Shown: in pieces, positions 38,672-47,306 of the stretch
How the letters are laid out: each line of letters begins with the position of its first letter
How positions within the stretch are numbered: the stretch's first letter is position 1
Origin: an uncultured Desulfomicrobium sp.
Lineage (GTDB): Bacteria > Desulfobacterota > Desulfovibrionia > Desulfovibrionales > Desulfomicrobiaceae
Direction of reading: 5' to 3'
DNA length: 51,282 bases
Assembly (NCBI GenBank): GCA_937872685.1
Contig: CALMTS010000167.1
Span: 1 to 51,282 of the forward strand
Notes under the pieces: generated by a model
What the model saw: the letters and a program-made list of their open reading frames with translations, nothing else
Databases searched by the model: none
Told to the model about the DNA's origin: nothing
Position numbers and translations under genes: made by a program

Positions 38672-41257
38672 ATGAGTTTGCAGACAAGGCTCGGGCTCAG
38701 GACCGAGCCCCTTTTTTTGATCGACGGCCACGCCTTCATCTACCGCGGCTTTTACGCCTACCCTGATTTCAAGCGCTCCGACGGGTTTCCGACCAGCGCC
38801 ATGTACATCATCTTCAAGCTGGTCTTGCGCCTCCTGCGCGAGGAAAAGCCATCCCATCTGGTTTTCATCACCGACGGCCGCGGGCCGACCTTCCGCAACG
38901 AACTCTACCCGGACTACAAGGCCAACCGCCCGCGCATGCCCGAAGGGCTGTCCGTCCAGCTCGATCCCCTCAAGGCCGGCCTGCGCCTCCTGGGCATTCC
39001 GGTGCTGGTAGCCGAGGGCGGCGAGGCCGACGACTGCATCGCCTCCCTGGCCGCGCGCTACAAAGGCCGCCGCAGCGTGGTCATTGTTGGCGCGGACAAG
39101 GATCTGCGGCAGTGCCTGGACGAGAACGTGGTCATGTGGGACCCGGCCCAGGGCAAGGAAAAGATCGTCACCCTCGATACGTTCGTGGAGGAGACGGGCC
39201 TGCGGCCGGAGCAGTGGGCCGACTATCAGGCCATGATCGGCGATTCGGCGGACAACATCCCCGGCATCCCGAAGGTTGGTCCCAAGACGGCCATGGGGTT
39301 TCTGCGCCGCTTTCCGAGCCTGGACCTGCTCAAGGCAAATTTCGACCGCCTGACGGCCAAGGAGCAGACCCTGCTCGGGCCGCACATGGAACAGGCCTTT
39401 GTCTACCGCAGGCTGACGACGCTGCGCACGGACATGTGCACGGAGTTCGGTCTGGACGACCTGGCCCTGGGGCCCATCGACGGGTCGGCCCTGGAGTATT
39501 TCAAGGAATACGAGTTCCGTTCCCTGCTCGCCGAGTTCAAGGCGCTGGCCCCGGCGGCTCCGCGGGTATCCGGCGGAACGGAGCGGGAAGGGGAGAAGCC
39601 TTCCGACGCGGTGCCAGGGCAGGATGAGCCGGCCGGGCCGGTCCGTGTCGAGCCCCGCATCGTTTCCGATCTCAAATCCATGGCCGGGCGGGAAGTGGGG
39701 CTGCACGGCGAGTCCGGGCGCTGGATTCTGGGCATGGACGACAGCGAACTGCTCTTCATGGGGCGGGACGCGGAACTCAGCCGGGCCCTGGCCGGGGCCA
39801 CGGTGCACATGACTTCCTACAAGAGCGTGCTGGAGCAGGATCGGCTGGACCTCTCGGGCTGCTCCGAAATCTTCGATATCGAGCTGGCCGCCTACCTCCT
39901 GAGCCCCGAGGAGCGGAACTATTCTCTGGAGCGCATCCGCGACGGGCTGGGAGAGGAAGTCGACGTGCACCCCGAGAACCTCGGGCAGACCGTGCTGGCC
40001 GTGGGCCGCCTGCTGCGTTCGCGCCTGGCGGGCTCGGAACTGCTCCAACTGCTGCGGGGGCTGGAACAGCCTCTGACTGAGGTATTGGTGCGCATGCAGA
40101 AGCGCGGCATCCGCATCGACCAGACCAGGTTCCGCGAATTCCTGGACATGGTCCAGACGGAACTCGACCGCCTGACCCGCAGGATCCACGAGCTGGCCGG
40201 GGGGGAATTCAACATCCGCTCCAGCCAGCAACTGGCTGAAGTTCTTTTTTCGAAACTGGGCCTGTCCAGCAGGCAGAAGACTCCCGGCGGCGCCCAGTCC
40301 ACGTCCAGCAGCGTGCTCGAAGGCCTGGCCGGGCAGCACCCCATCATCGAGGACATCCTCGAATACAGGATGTACGAGAAGCTGCGTTCGACCTACCTGG
40401 AACCCATGCCGCAGCTGGCCGACGCCGGAGGGCGCATCCACACGACGTTCAACCAGCTGGCCACGGCCACGGGGCGGCTCTCCAGCAGCAACCCCAACCT
40501 GCAGAACATTCCCATCCGCGGAAGCCTGGGACCCCGCATGCGGTCCTGCTTCGTGGCCGCTCCGGGTTCCCTGCTCGTGGCCGCGGACTATTCGCAGATC
40601 GAGCTCCGGGTGCTGGCGCACATGTCCGGGGACCCGACGCTGCTGGACGCCTTTGCCGCGGGCGACGACATCCACGCCCGCACGGCCGGAATCCTTTTCG
40701 ACAAGACAGAGGTCAGCGCCGACGAGCGGCGCAAGGCCAAGACCATCAACTTCGGCCTGCTCTACGGCATGGGGCCGCAGAAGCTGGGCAGGGAGCTGGG
40801 CATCAGCCTGAAGGAGGCCAAGGAGTTCATCTCTGTCTATTTCAGCAAGCTTTCGCGGGTTAGGGAGTTCTACGAGGAGATCGAGGAGGGCGCCAAATCC
40901 CTGGGTTACGTGACCACTCTGGCCGGGCGCAGGCGCATGCTGCCCGAGATCAACTCCCGCAACGTCAACCTGGCCCAGCAGGCTCGGCGCATGGCCATCA
41001 ACACCGTGGTCCAGGGCTCGGCCGCGGACATTATCAAGAAGGCCATGCTCGAAGTGGACAAGAGCACGGTTATTGGCGAATTAGGCGCGAGCCTGATCCT
41101 GCAGATTCACGATGAACTCCTGCTCGAGGCCCCGCAGGCCGAAGCCCGGAAGGTGGGGGAGGCCGTCGCCTCCGTCATGGGTTCGGTCTACGCCCTGTCC
41201 GTGCCTCTGGCCGTGGACTGGGGCGTCGGTGCGGATTGGAGCGAGGCCCACAAATAA
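38672..41257 (+). CDS. polA: DNA polymerase I
   Basis: Pol I fills gaps and removes RNA primers. The 861-residue protein has an N-terminal 5'-3' exonuclease (LFLIDGHAFIYRG, GGEADDCIA, GDSADNIPGIP) and a C-terminal polymerase with motif A DYSQIELR, motif B RRKAKTINFGLLYG and motif C IHDELLLE. The middle 3'-5' exonuclease region is shortened: the expected DxE motif is LHGES and the NxxxD motif is absent, so proofreading is probably lost. GGAGG lies 6 bases before the ATG. A full intrinsic terminator sequence spans codons 6-16. Confidence 0.96.
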   Translation: MSLQTRLGLRTEPLFLIDGHAFIYRGFYAYPDFKRSDGFPTSAMYIIFKLVLRLLREEKPSHLVFITDGRGPTFRNELYPDYKANRPRMPEGLSVQLDPLKAGLRLLGIPVLVAEGGEADDCIASLAARYKGRRSVVIVGADKDLRQCLDENVVMWDPAQGKEKIVTLDTFVEETGLRPEQWADYQAMIGDSADNIPGIPKVGPKTAMGFLRRFPSLDLLKANFDRLTAKEQTLLGPHMEQAFVYRRLTTLRTDMCTEFGLDDLALGPIDGSALEYFKEYEFRSLLAEFKALAPAAPRVSGGTEREGEKPSDAVPGQDEPAGPVRVEPRIVSDLKSMAGREVGLHGESGRWILGMDDSELLFMGRDAELSRALAGATVHMTSYKSVLEQDRLDLSGCSEIFDIELAAYLLSPEERNYSLERIRDGLGEEVDVHPENLGQTVLAVGRLLRSRLAGSELLQLLRGLEQPLTEVLVRMQKRGIRIDQTRFREFLDMVQTELDRLTRRIHELAGGEFNIRSSQQLAEVLFSKLGLSSRQKTPGGAQSTSSSVLEGLAGQHPIIEDILEYRMYEKLRSTYLEPMPQLADAGGRIHTTFNQLATATGRLSSSNPNLQNIPIRGSLGPRMRSCFVAAPGSLLVAADYSQIELRVLAHMSGDPTLLDAFAAGDDIHARTAGILFDKTEVSADERRKAKTINFGLLYGMGPQKLGRELGISLKEAKEFISVYFSKLSRVREFYEEIEEGAKSLGYVTTLAGRRRMLPEINSRNVNLAQQARRMAINTVVQGSAADIIKKAMLEVDKSTVIGELGASLILQIHDELLLEAPQAEARKVGEAVASVMGSVYALSVPLAVDWGVGADWSEAHK
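38688..38718 (+). terminator. Intrinsic terminator sequence inside the polA 5' coding region
   Basis: GGCTCGG (38688-38694) pairs with CCGAGCC (38703-38709); an alternative register GGGCTC/GAGCCC also works. Two C and seven T (38712-38718) follow. It lies 50 bp after the DHH-gene stop and within codons 6-16 of polA, so it could end the upstream operon, attenuate polA, or both. Confidence 0.65.
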
Positions 41258-41279
41258 CCATCATTTTCCTGGATACGAC

Positions 41280-42452
41280 ATGCTGAACAAACTTCGACTG
41301 CTGACTCCCGGGCCGACTCCGCTGCCCGAGGAAGTGCGCCTGGTCCTGGCCCGGGACATGATCCATCACCGCAAGCAGGACTTCGTGCGCGTCATGGAGC
41401 GCATCCAGCCCGGACTGCAGTACCTCTTCGGCACCAGCCAGCAGGTCCTGCCTTTGTCCTGCTCGGGAACCGGCGCGATGCACGCGGCCGTGACCAACCT
41501 CTTCGCCCCGGGCGAGAAGGTGCTGGTCATCGAGGGCGGAAAGTTCGGGGAGCGCTGGCGGGAGATCGCCCAGTCCCAGAAACTGGAAGTGGTCTCCCTT
41601 GTGCTGGAGAACGGCCAGGCCGTGACGGCTGAGGCCGTGCGGGAAGCTCTGGCCGCGGACCCTGCCGTGCGCGGCGTGCTGGTCCAGGCCTCGGAAACCT
41701 CCACCGGCGTGTTGCACCCGGTCCACGAACTCGGCGCCGTGACGCGGGACAGGGACGTTCTGCTTGTTGTCGACGGCATCTCGGCCGTGGGCATATCGCC
41801 CTGCCCCATGGACGCCTGGGGCATCGACTGCCTGCTGACCGGATCGCAGAAGGGACTCATGCTTCCGCCCGGCCTGGCCCTGCTGGCCCTGAGCGCGCGG
41901 GCCTGGGACAAGGTGCGCGCGGTCGGCCCGGCCAATTTCTATTTCAACCTGCTGGCCGAACGGGACAAGAGCCTCGTGCATCAGACCCTCTTCACCTCAC
42001 CCGTCAACCTGCTGCAGGGCCTGGCCGTGAGTCTTGACCTGTTCCGGGAAGCGACGCTTGAGGGCGTATACCGCAAGCAGTGGGCCCTCACCGCCATGGC
42101 GCGGACCGGCGCGGCGAGTCTGGGCCTCGACCTTCTGGCCAGAACGCATTTCACCTGGGGCCTGACCTCCATCCGGCTGCCCGCCGGCATCGACGGTTCC
42201 CTGGTGTTGAAGGCCGCGGCCGAGCGCTGCGGGGTGATCATGGCCGGAGGGCAGGGGGAGATGAAAAAAAGCGTGATCCGGCTCGGCCACATGGGACATG
42301 TGGACTGGAGCGACGTCCTGGCCGGCCTGCATGCCCTGAAGACCGGGCTTGCGGCCGCGGGCGGATACTCAGCGGCCAAATCCTACATGGAAGAGGCCGT
42401 GCATGCCTATGAAGAGGCCCTGGACGGGGGTTATCCCGAGATGCGGGCCTAA
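41280..42452 (+). CDS. Class V PLP aminotransferase (alanine/serine-glyoxylate type)
   Basis: A 390-residue PLP enzyme of the class V family. It starts LRLLTPGPTPLPEEV, has the PLP-phosphate-binding CSGTGAMHAAV (61-71), the PLP aspartate in LLVVDGISAVG (Asp165), and the Schiff-base lysine in TGSQKGLMLPPG (Lys191). This pattern fits serine/alanine-glyoxylate aminotransferases and related soluble hydrogenase 42-kDa subunit proteins; substrate pairs cannot be assigned. The ATG is 22 bp after polA with no strong Shine-Dalgarno sequence. A DUF1844 gene follows after 9 bp and argC after that. Confidence 0.87.
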   Translation: MLNKLRLLTPGPTPLPEEVRLVLARDMIHHRKQDFVRVMERIQPGLQYLFGTSQQVLPLSCSGTGAMHAAVTNLFAPGEKVLVIEGGKFGERWREIAQSQKLEVVSLVLENGQAVTAEAVREALAADPAVRGVLVQASETSTGVLHPVHELGAVTRDRDVLLVVDGISAVGISPCPMDAWGIDCLLTGSQKGLMLPPGLALLALSARAWDKVRAVGPANFYFNLLAERDKSLVHQTLFTSPVNLLQGLAVSLDLFREATLEGVYRKQWALTAMARTGAASLGLDLLARTHFTWGLTSIRLPAGIDGSLVLKAAAERCGVIMAGGQGEMKKSVIRLGHMGHVDWSDVLAGLHALKTGLAAAGGYSAAKSYMEEAVHAYEEALDGGYPEMRA

Positions 42453-42461
42453 GGAGAGAAC

Positions 42462-42767
42462 ATGAGCGAAGAAAAGAAGATGGCCGAGGAATACGAGGAA
42501 CTGTCCTGCTCCTGTCCGGAGCTGCCGCAGCTGGATTTCGCCACATTCGTCCTGTCCATGAGTTCTTCGGCCCTGGTCCATCTGGGCGAGGTGCCGGAAC
42601 CCGAGAGCGGGCAGATCATGGAGAACGTGCTTGCGGCCAAGCAGACCATCGACATCCTGTGCATGCTCGAGAGCAAGACCAAGGGCAATCTGACGGCCCA
42701 GGAATCCCGCCTGCTGCGGGACATGCTCTTCGAACTGCGCATGAAATACGTGCAGAAGGCGAAATAG
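42462..42767 (+). CDS. DUF1844 family protein
   Basis: A 101-residue soluble protein matching the DUF1844 pattern: an acidic start, then LDFATFVLSMSSSALVHLGE followed by a helical half with AKQTIDILCMLESKTKGNL and a basic end. Its function is unknown. AGGAG lies 5-6 bases before the ATG. It lies between the aminotransferase and argC with short gaps, so it is part of this operon. Confidence 0.85.
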   Translation: MSEEKKMAEEYEELSCSCPELPQLDFATFVLSMSSSALVHLGEVPEPESGQIMENVLAAKQTIDILCMLESKTKGNLTAQESRLLRDMLFELRMKYVQKAK

Positions 42768-42778
42768 GAGGAGCGGGC

Positions 42779-43828
42779 ATGGCATATCGCGTCGGATTGG
42801 TCGGTGTGACCGGCTACACCGGAATGGAGTTGACCCGCATCCTGCTCGGCCATCCGGACCTGCGTCTGACCCAGGTTACCTCCCGCAAGGAGGCGGGCCA
42901 GCCCCTGCAGAAGATCTACCCGTTCCTGCAGGGTACGGAGCTTGGCGAACTGGAGATCACGGTTCCCGACAGCGCGTTTCTGGCCGCGAACTGCGATCTG
43001 GTCTTCCTGGCCGTCCCCCACGGCACGGCCATGGAGATGGCCGCCGAGTTGCGGGATAAGGGGGCGCGGGTCGTGGACCTGAGCGCCGATTTCCGCCTGC
43101 GCGACCGCGAAGTCTACGAGAGCTGGTACGGCGTGACCCACACCCGCGCGGGCCTGCTGCCGGAGGCCGTTTACGGGTTGCCGGAACTGTATGCCGACCG
43201 TATTGCGCAGGCCTCGCTGGTGGCCAACCCCGGCTGCTATCCGACGTCGTCCATCCTGGCCCTGTACCCGGCCCTGCAGGCCGGCCTCATTTCAGCCGAA
43301 GACCTGGTCATCGACTCCAAATCCGGCACTTCCGGCGCCGGTCGCAAGGCGGGCGTCGGGACCCTCTTCTGCGAAGTCTCGGACACGTTCCGCGCCTACA
43401 ACCTGACAAAGCACCGCCACACTCCGGAAATCGAGCAGGAGCTTGGCCTTGCCGCCGGCCGGGACATCCGTCTCTCCTTCAATACGCACCTGCTGCCCAT
43501 CAACCGGGGCATCCTGACCACGGCCTACGCCAAGCTCGCGCCGGGCGCCGGGGCGGATGAGATCCGCGCGTGCTACGAACGTTTCTACGCGGGCAAGAGG
43601 TGGGTGCGCCTGCTGCCTGCCGGCACCCTGCCGGAAACACGGTGGGTGCGCGGAACCAATTTCTGCGACATCGGCCTGATCACGGATCCGCGCACGGACC
43701 GGCTCATCGTGGTTTCGGCCATCGACAACCTCTGCCGGGGGGCTTCGGGCCAGGCCGTGGCCAACGCGAACATCATGCTCGGTCTGGGCGAGGATGTCGG
43801 CTTGCCTCGGGCTGCGCTTATGCCGTAA
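42779..43828 (+). CDS. argC: N-acetyl-gamma-glutamyl-phosphate reductase
   Basis: ArgC reduces N-acetylglutamyl phosphate to the semialdehyde, the third step of arginine synthesis, with NADPH. The 349-residue protein shows the dinucleotide motif GVTGYTGMEL (residues 9-18), the catalytic cysteine in NPGCYPTS (Cys153), SGTSGAGRK, and the histidine in FNTHLLPINRG. AGGAGGAG lies 6 bases before the ATG. Other arg genes are not adjacent. The EAL-HDOD gene begins 8 bp after its stop. Confidence 0.96.
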   Translation: MAYRVGLVGVTGYTGMELTRILLGHPDLRLTQVTSRKEAGQPLQKIYPFLQGTELGELEITVPDSAFLAANCDLVFLAVPHGTAMEMAAELRDKGARVVDLSADFRLRDREVYESWYGVTHTRAGLLPEAVYGLPELYADRIAQASLVANPGCYPTSSILALYPALQAGLISAEDLVIDSKSGTSGAGRKAGVGTLFCEVSDTFRAYNLTKHRHTPEIEQELGLAAGRDIRLSFNTHLLPINRGILTTAYAKLAPGAGADEIRACYERFYAGKRWVRLLPAGTLPETRWVRGTNFCDIGLITDPRTDRLIVVSAIDNLCRGASGQAVANANIMLGLGEDVGLPRAALMP

Positions 43829-43836
43829 GGTCTTTT

Positions 43837-45084
43837 ATGTCCGAAAAAGAACCCGAGAAGCTCTACGACAAGATTTTTGTCGCGCGGCAGCCCATTTTCA
43901 GCGAGGAGATGAAGGTCTGGGGCTACGAGCTTCTCTTCAGGCACGGGGAGACGCAGGCGGCCTCCTTTGCCGACGGCGACCAGGCCACGACGCAGGTCAT
44001 CGCCGACGGGTTCACCCTGGCTTCCCGGGGCATGCGCAAGGGAACCAAGGCCCTGGTCAATTTCCCGCGCAACGTGCTCGTGGGCGATGCCCCCTACGTG
44101 CTTCCCCCGGAGCGTTGCGTGGTGGAGATCCTGGAGACGGTCCTGCCCGAAACCGATGTCATGGAGGCCTGCAGGGCGCTCAAGAAACGCGGTTACATCC
44201 TGGCCCTGGACGACTTCGTGGGGCAGCCGGGATTCGAGCCCCTGTGCGAGATGGCGGACATCATCAAGGTCGACATCCTGCACAAGACGCCGGTCGAGGT
44301 CATGGACATCGTCAGGGGCTTGCGTGGCTACAAGGCCAGCCTGCTGGCAGAAAAGGTCGAAAATCTCGACATGTTCACGGTTTGCAAACGGCTTGGGTTC
44401 GCCTATTTTCAGGGATACTTCTTCAGCAAGCCCGAAATCATTCCCGGCCGCAAGCTCTCTTCCAGCCAGACGACGAAAATCAAGCTCCTGAAGGAACTGA
44501 ACGAGCCGGACACGGAACACGACAGGCTCGTCGAGATCATTCAGACGGATCTCTCCATCTCGTACCGCCTGCTGCAATATATCAACTCCGCCAGTTTCGG
44601 CCTGCGGAGCAGGATCGAATCCATCCAGCGGGCCGTGAACATGCTCGGCCGCCAGAATCTGCGCCAGTGGCTGCAGGTCATCATCCTTTCCGACATCAAC
44701 AGCACGGACAAGGCCCAGGAGCTTGTGCGCATCTCCGTGAGACGCGGCCGTTTCCTGCAGCTCCTCGCGGCGGACTGGCCCACCCCCTTCGGTCCCGACA
44801 GCATGTTCCTGCTGGGTTTTTTTTCGGTGCTGGACGCCATTTTGGACCAGTATATGGATCAGCTGCTCGAGGAAATCTCCCTTGCTCCCGACATCAAGGC
44901 CGCATTGACCGATCCGCGCAATCCGAATGCCGTATGGTGCGAACTGCTTGCCGAACTCGATCGCGGCAACTGGGGCCGGCTCGAGGTCAAGGCTGCGGCC
45001 ATGGGCATGCCCATGGAACTGGTGGACCGGGTTTCCATTGAGGCGGAGACCTGGGCCGAAGAGGTCATGAGCGCGGCTGTTTAG
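43837..45084 (+). CDS. EAL-HDOD signalling protein, copy 1
   Basis: A 415-residue protein with a compact EAL-like domain (about 10-205) and an HDOD domain (about 205-390). EAL motif equivalents are YELLFR (Glu31), VNFPRN, VEILE, LALDDF, IIKVDIL, AEKVE and YFQGYFF. Most catalytic acidic positions remain, but the loop DDFGTGYSS of active phosphodiesterases is DDFVGQ, so c-di-GMP hydrolysis is doubtful and binding may be the role. HDOD domains are HD-like domains without the full metal site and mediate signalling. A closely related copy lies immediately downstream. AAGG lies about 7 bases before the ATG. Confidence 0.9.
   Translation: MSEKEPEKLYDKIFVARQPIFSEEMKVWGYELLFRHGETQAASFADGDQATTQVIADGFTLASRGMRKGTKALVNFPRNVLVGDAPYVLPPERCVVEILETVLPETDVMEACRALKKRGYILALDDFVGQPGFEPLCEMADIIKVDILHKTPVEVMDIVRGLRGYKASLLAEKVENLDMFTVCKRLGFAYFQGYFFSKPEIIPGRKLSSSQTTKIKLLKELNEPDTEHDRLVEIIQTDLSISYRLLQYINSASFGLRSRIESIQRAVNMLGRQNLRQWLQVIILSDINSTDKAQELVRISVRRGRFLQLLAADWPTPFGPDSMFLLGFFSVLDAILDQYMDQLLEEISLAPDIKAALTDPRNPNAVWCELLAELDRGNWGRLEVKAAAMGMPMELVDRVSIEAETWAEEVMSAAV
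44799..44824 (+). other. Terminator-like hairpin with T8 run inside EAL-HDOD copy 1
   Basis: CAGCA (44799-44803) pairs with TGCTG (44810-44814), followed by GG and eight T (44817-44824) within the coding sequence for LGFFSV. The paralogous gene has the same hairpin but its T-run is broken by C. It could cause partial termination or slippage. Confidence 0.4.
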
Positions 45085-45097
45085 CCGGCTGTTTAGC
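45074..45097 (+). repeat. Exact 12-bp tandem duplication across the stop codon of EAL-HDOD copy 1
   Basis: CGGCTGTTTAGC occurs at 45074-45085 and again at 45086-45097. Because the unit is 12 bp it keeps the frame, so the TAG stop is followed four codons later by another in-frame TAG. It looks like a small slippage event. Confidence 0.85.
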
Positions 45098-45162
45098 GGG
45101 AGCGGCGGCATCTGGTTGAAAATGGTTCCGGTGAACTGTAAGGAGATTTCTGGACCCCTCTC

Positions 45163-46404
45163 ATGGAAGAAACGTACCCGGAACAACTCTACGACAAAAT
45201 ATGCGTCGCCAGGCAGCCCATCTTCACCGCGGACATGCAGGTGTGGGGGTATGAGCTGCTTTTCCGCCACGAGGACGACATGCATTCCGCCGTGTTTACG
45301 GACGGCGACCAGGCCACCAGCCAGATCATTGCCGACGGGTATGGCCTGGCCGCGCCGGGGCTGCGCAAGGGCTCGCGGGCTCTCATCAATTTTCCGCGCA
45401 ACGCGCTTGTCGGCGCGGCCCCGTTCGTGCTGCCTCCCGAGCAGTGCGTAGTGGAGATTCTGGAGACGGTCAGGCCGGAGCCCGAAGTCATCCAGGCCTG
45501 CCGGGAACTGAAGAACCGGGGGTACATCCTCGCCCTGGACGACTTCGTCGGGGACCCCGGGTTCGAGCCCCTGTGCGAGCTGGTGGACATCATCAAGGTC
45601 GATATCCTGCACAAGAACCCGACCCAGGTCAGGAACATCGTCGAGGGCGTCTCCAAGTACAAGGCTGCGCTTCTGGCCGAAAAAGTGGAGACCCACGAAG
45701 TGTTCAAGGTCTGCAAGAATCTCGGCTTCACCTATTTCCAGGGCTTTTTCTTCAACCGGCCCGAGATCATTCCCGGCCGCAAGCTCTCGGCCAGCCAGGT
45801 CGCCAAGCTGAAGCTCCTCAAGGAACTGAGCGCGCTGGACACCAATCCCGACCGGTTGGTGGAGATCATCCAGACGGACCTGTCCATCTCCTACCGTCTG
45901 CTCAAATACATCAACTCCGCCTTTTTCGGCCTGCAGGTCGAAGTCACCTCCATCCCGCGCGCAGTGGCCATGCTGGGGTGCCAGAACATGCGCCAGTGGC
46001 TGCAGGTGGTCATCCTGTCCGACATGAACACCACGGACAAGGCCCAGGAACTGGTCCGCATCTCCGTACAGAGGGCCCGCTTCCTGCAGCTTATAGCCAT
46101 GCGCCACCCCGTGCCCTTCGACCAGGACAGCATGTTCCTGCTGGGCTTCTTTTCACTGCTCGACGCCATCCTGGACCAGTCCATGAAGACGGTCCTGGAG
46201 GAGATTCCCCTGGACCCCGGGATCAAGAGAGCCCTGGTCGATCCGGCATGCGACGATGCGGTCTGGATAGGGCTGCTTGATGAAATAGACCGGTGCAACT
46301 GGATCAGGCTGAACGCCAAGGCAGCCCGGATGGGGCTTTCCATGGCGCTCATCAGCAGGCTCTCGGCCGAGGCCACGGCCTGGACGAACGAGGTCATGGC
46401 CTGA
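45163..46404 (+). CDS. EAL-HDOD signalling protein, copy 2
   Basis: A 413-residue tandem paralogue of the preceding gene with the same order of EAL-like and HDOD domains. The motifs are nearly identical (VARQPIF, VWGYELLFRH, INFPRN, VEILETV, LALDDFVGDPGFEPLCE, KVDILHK, AEKVE, YFQGFFF, PGRKLSASQ). The loop is DDFVGD, again not DDFGTG. AAGGAG is about 19 bases upstream, unusually far, but an in-frame TAA leaves no other ATG/GTG/TTG start. It is followed by a prepilin peptidase gene, so surface motility or adhesion is one plausible output (inference). Confidence 0.9.
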   Translation: MEETYPEQLYDKICVARQPIFTADMQVWGYELLFRHEDDMHSAVFTDGDQATSQIIADGYGLAAPGLRKGSRALINFPRNALVGAAPFVLPPEQCVVEILETVRPEPEVIQACRELKNRGYILALDDFVGDPGFEPLCELVDIIKVDILHKNPTQVRNIVEGVSKYKAALLAEKVETHEVFKVCKNLGFTYFQGFFFNRPEIIPGRKLSASQVAKLKLLKELSALDTNPDRLVEIIQTDLSISYRLLKYINSAFFGLQVEVTSIPRAVAMLGCQNMRQWLQVVILSDMNTTDKAQELVRISVQRARFLQLIAMRHPVPFDQDSMFLLGFFSLLDAILDQSMKTVLEEIPLDPGIKRALVDPACDDAVWIGLLDEIDRCNWIRLNAKAARMGLSMALISRLSAEATAWTNEVMA

Positions 46405-46452
46405 ACCCCAACCTGTCACGTTTCCATCGCGTGCCTCATGCCCGGGAGCCCC

Positions 46453-47235
46453 ATGTTTGATCCCCTGCTTCCCCCCGCGTTTTTTTCCTTCGCCGCCCTG
46501 GTCCTCGGCTTGTGCCTAGGCAGTTTCTACAATGTCTGCGTTCACCGCTACCTTGTCGGCCAGTCCGTGGTCAGCCCGGGCTCCCACTGTCCCGCATGCG
46601 GGCATGTCCTGTCGTGGTGGGAGAACATCCCGGTCCTGTCCTACATCCTGCTCGGGGCGAAATGCCGCTCATGCAAGGGGAGGATCCACTGGCGCTACCC
46701 TGCCGTGGAACTCCTTTCCGGAATCCTCGCCCTGCTCTTCGCCATCAAATTCGGCCCTACCCTGCAGTGGGCCGTGTACATGGCCTTTCTGGGCATCTTC
46801 CTGGTGGCCAGCTTCATCGACCTGGACTCCTTCATCCTGCCGGATGTCCTGACCTGGCCCGCTGCGGCCCTGGCTTTGAGCACGCCGCTCTATCTGCCTG
46901 TGGACTGGGCCGAGACCCTGCTCGGGAGCCTCTGCGGAGCCGGAATTTTCCTGCTGCTGCAGCAGGCCTATCTGCGCCTGCGGGGCCTCGATGCCCTGGG
47001 CACCGGCGACATCAAGCTGATGCTCAGCCTCGGCGCGCTGGTCGGCCTCACGCGTCTTCCGCTCATGATTCTGCTTGCGGCCCTCTCGGCCCTGGTGGTG
47101 GCCGTGGCCTACATGCGCCGTCCGGACGCACAGGGGATGCGAACGGCCGTGCCCTTCGGCCCCTTTCTCTGTCTGGGAGCCGTCCTGACCCTGCTTTGGG
47201 GCGACGAGCTGTTGAACCGTATCATTGGGTTCTGA
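46453..47235 (+). CDS. pilD: Type IV prepilin peptidase / methyltransferase
   Basis: This membrane aspartyl protease cleaves the leader of type IV prepilins and pseudopilins and methylates the new N terminus. The 260-residue protein has two cysteine pairs in the cytoplasmic loop (Cys46/Cys49 CPAC and Cys71/Cys74 CRSC) and the two catalytic aspartates in FIDLDSFILPD (Asp123) and GTGDIKLM (Asp186). About seven to eight membrane segments are visible. The ATG at 46453 has GGGAG 4 bases upstream and is preferred over the ATG at 46438. No pilin genes are in the window. The 71-bp gap after it has no clear terminator. Confidence 0.93.
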   Translation: MFDPLLPPAFFSFAALVLGLCLGSFYNVCVHRYLVGQSVVSPGSHCPACGHVLSWWENIPVLSYILLGAKCRSCKGRIHWRYPAVELLSGILALLFAIKFGPTLQWAVYMAFLGIFLVASFIDLDSFILPDVLTWPAAALALSTPLYLPVDWAETLLGSLCGAGIFLLLQQAYLRLRGLDALGTGDIKLMLSLGALVGLTRLPLMILLAALSALVVAVAYMRRPDAQGMRTAVPFGPFLCLGAVLTLLWGDELLNRIIGF

Positions 47236-47306
47236 TCTCCGTCAGGAAGCGCCGGATGGCTGTTCTTGCGGGCCAGAGCCGCAGGATTCGCGGGGTGCGT
47301 CTTTTT

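Noticed and set aside
40223-40250. Hairpin AGCCAG-CAA-CTGGCT followed by T6 inside polA
   Set aside because: Seven bases separate the stem from the T-run, which is too far for a normal intrinsic terminator. Unlike the 5' hairpin, it is deep in the gene.
47236-47306. Terminator after the prepilin peptidase gene
   Set aside because: A CTTTTTT run exists near 47299, but only a 4-bp CCGC/GCGG stem precedes it, with several unpaired bases before the T-run.
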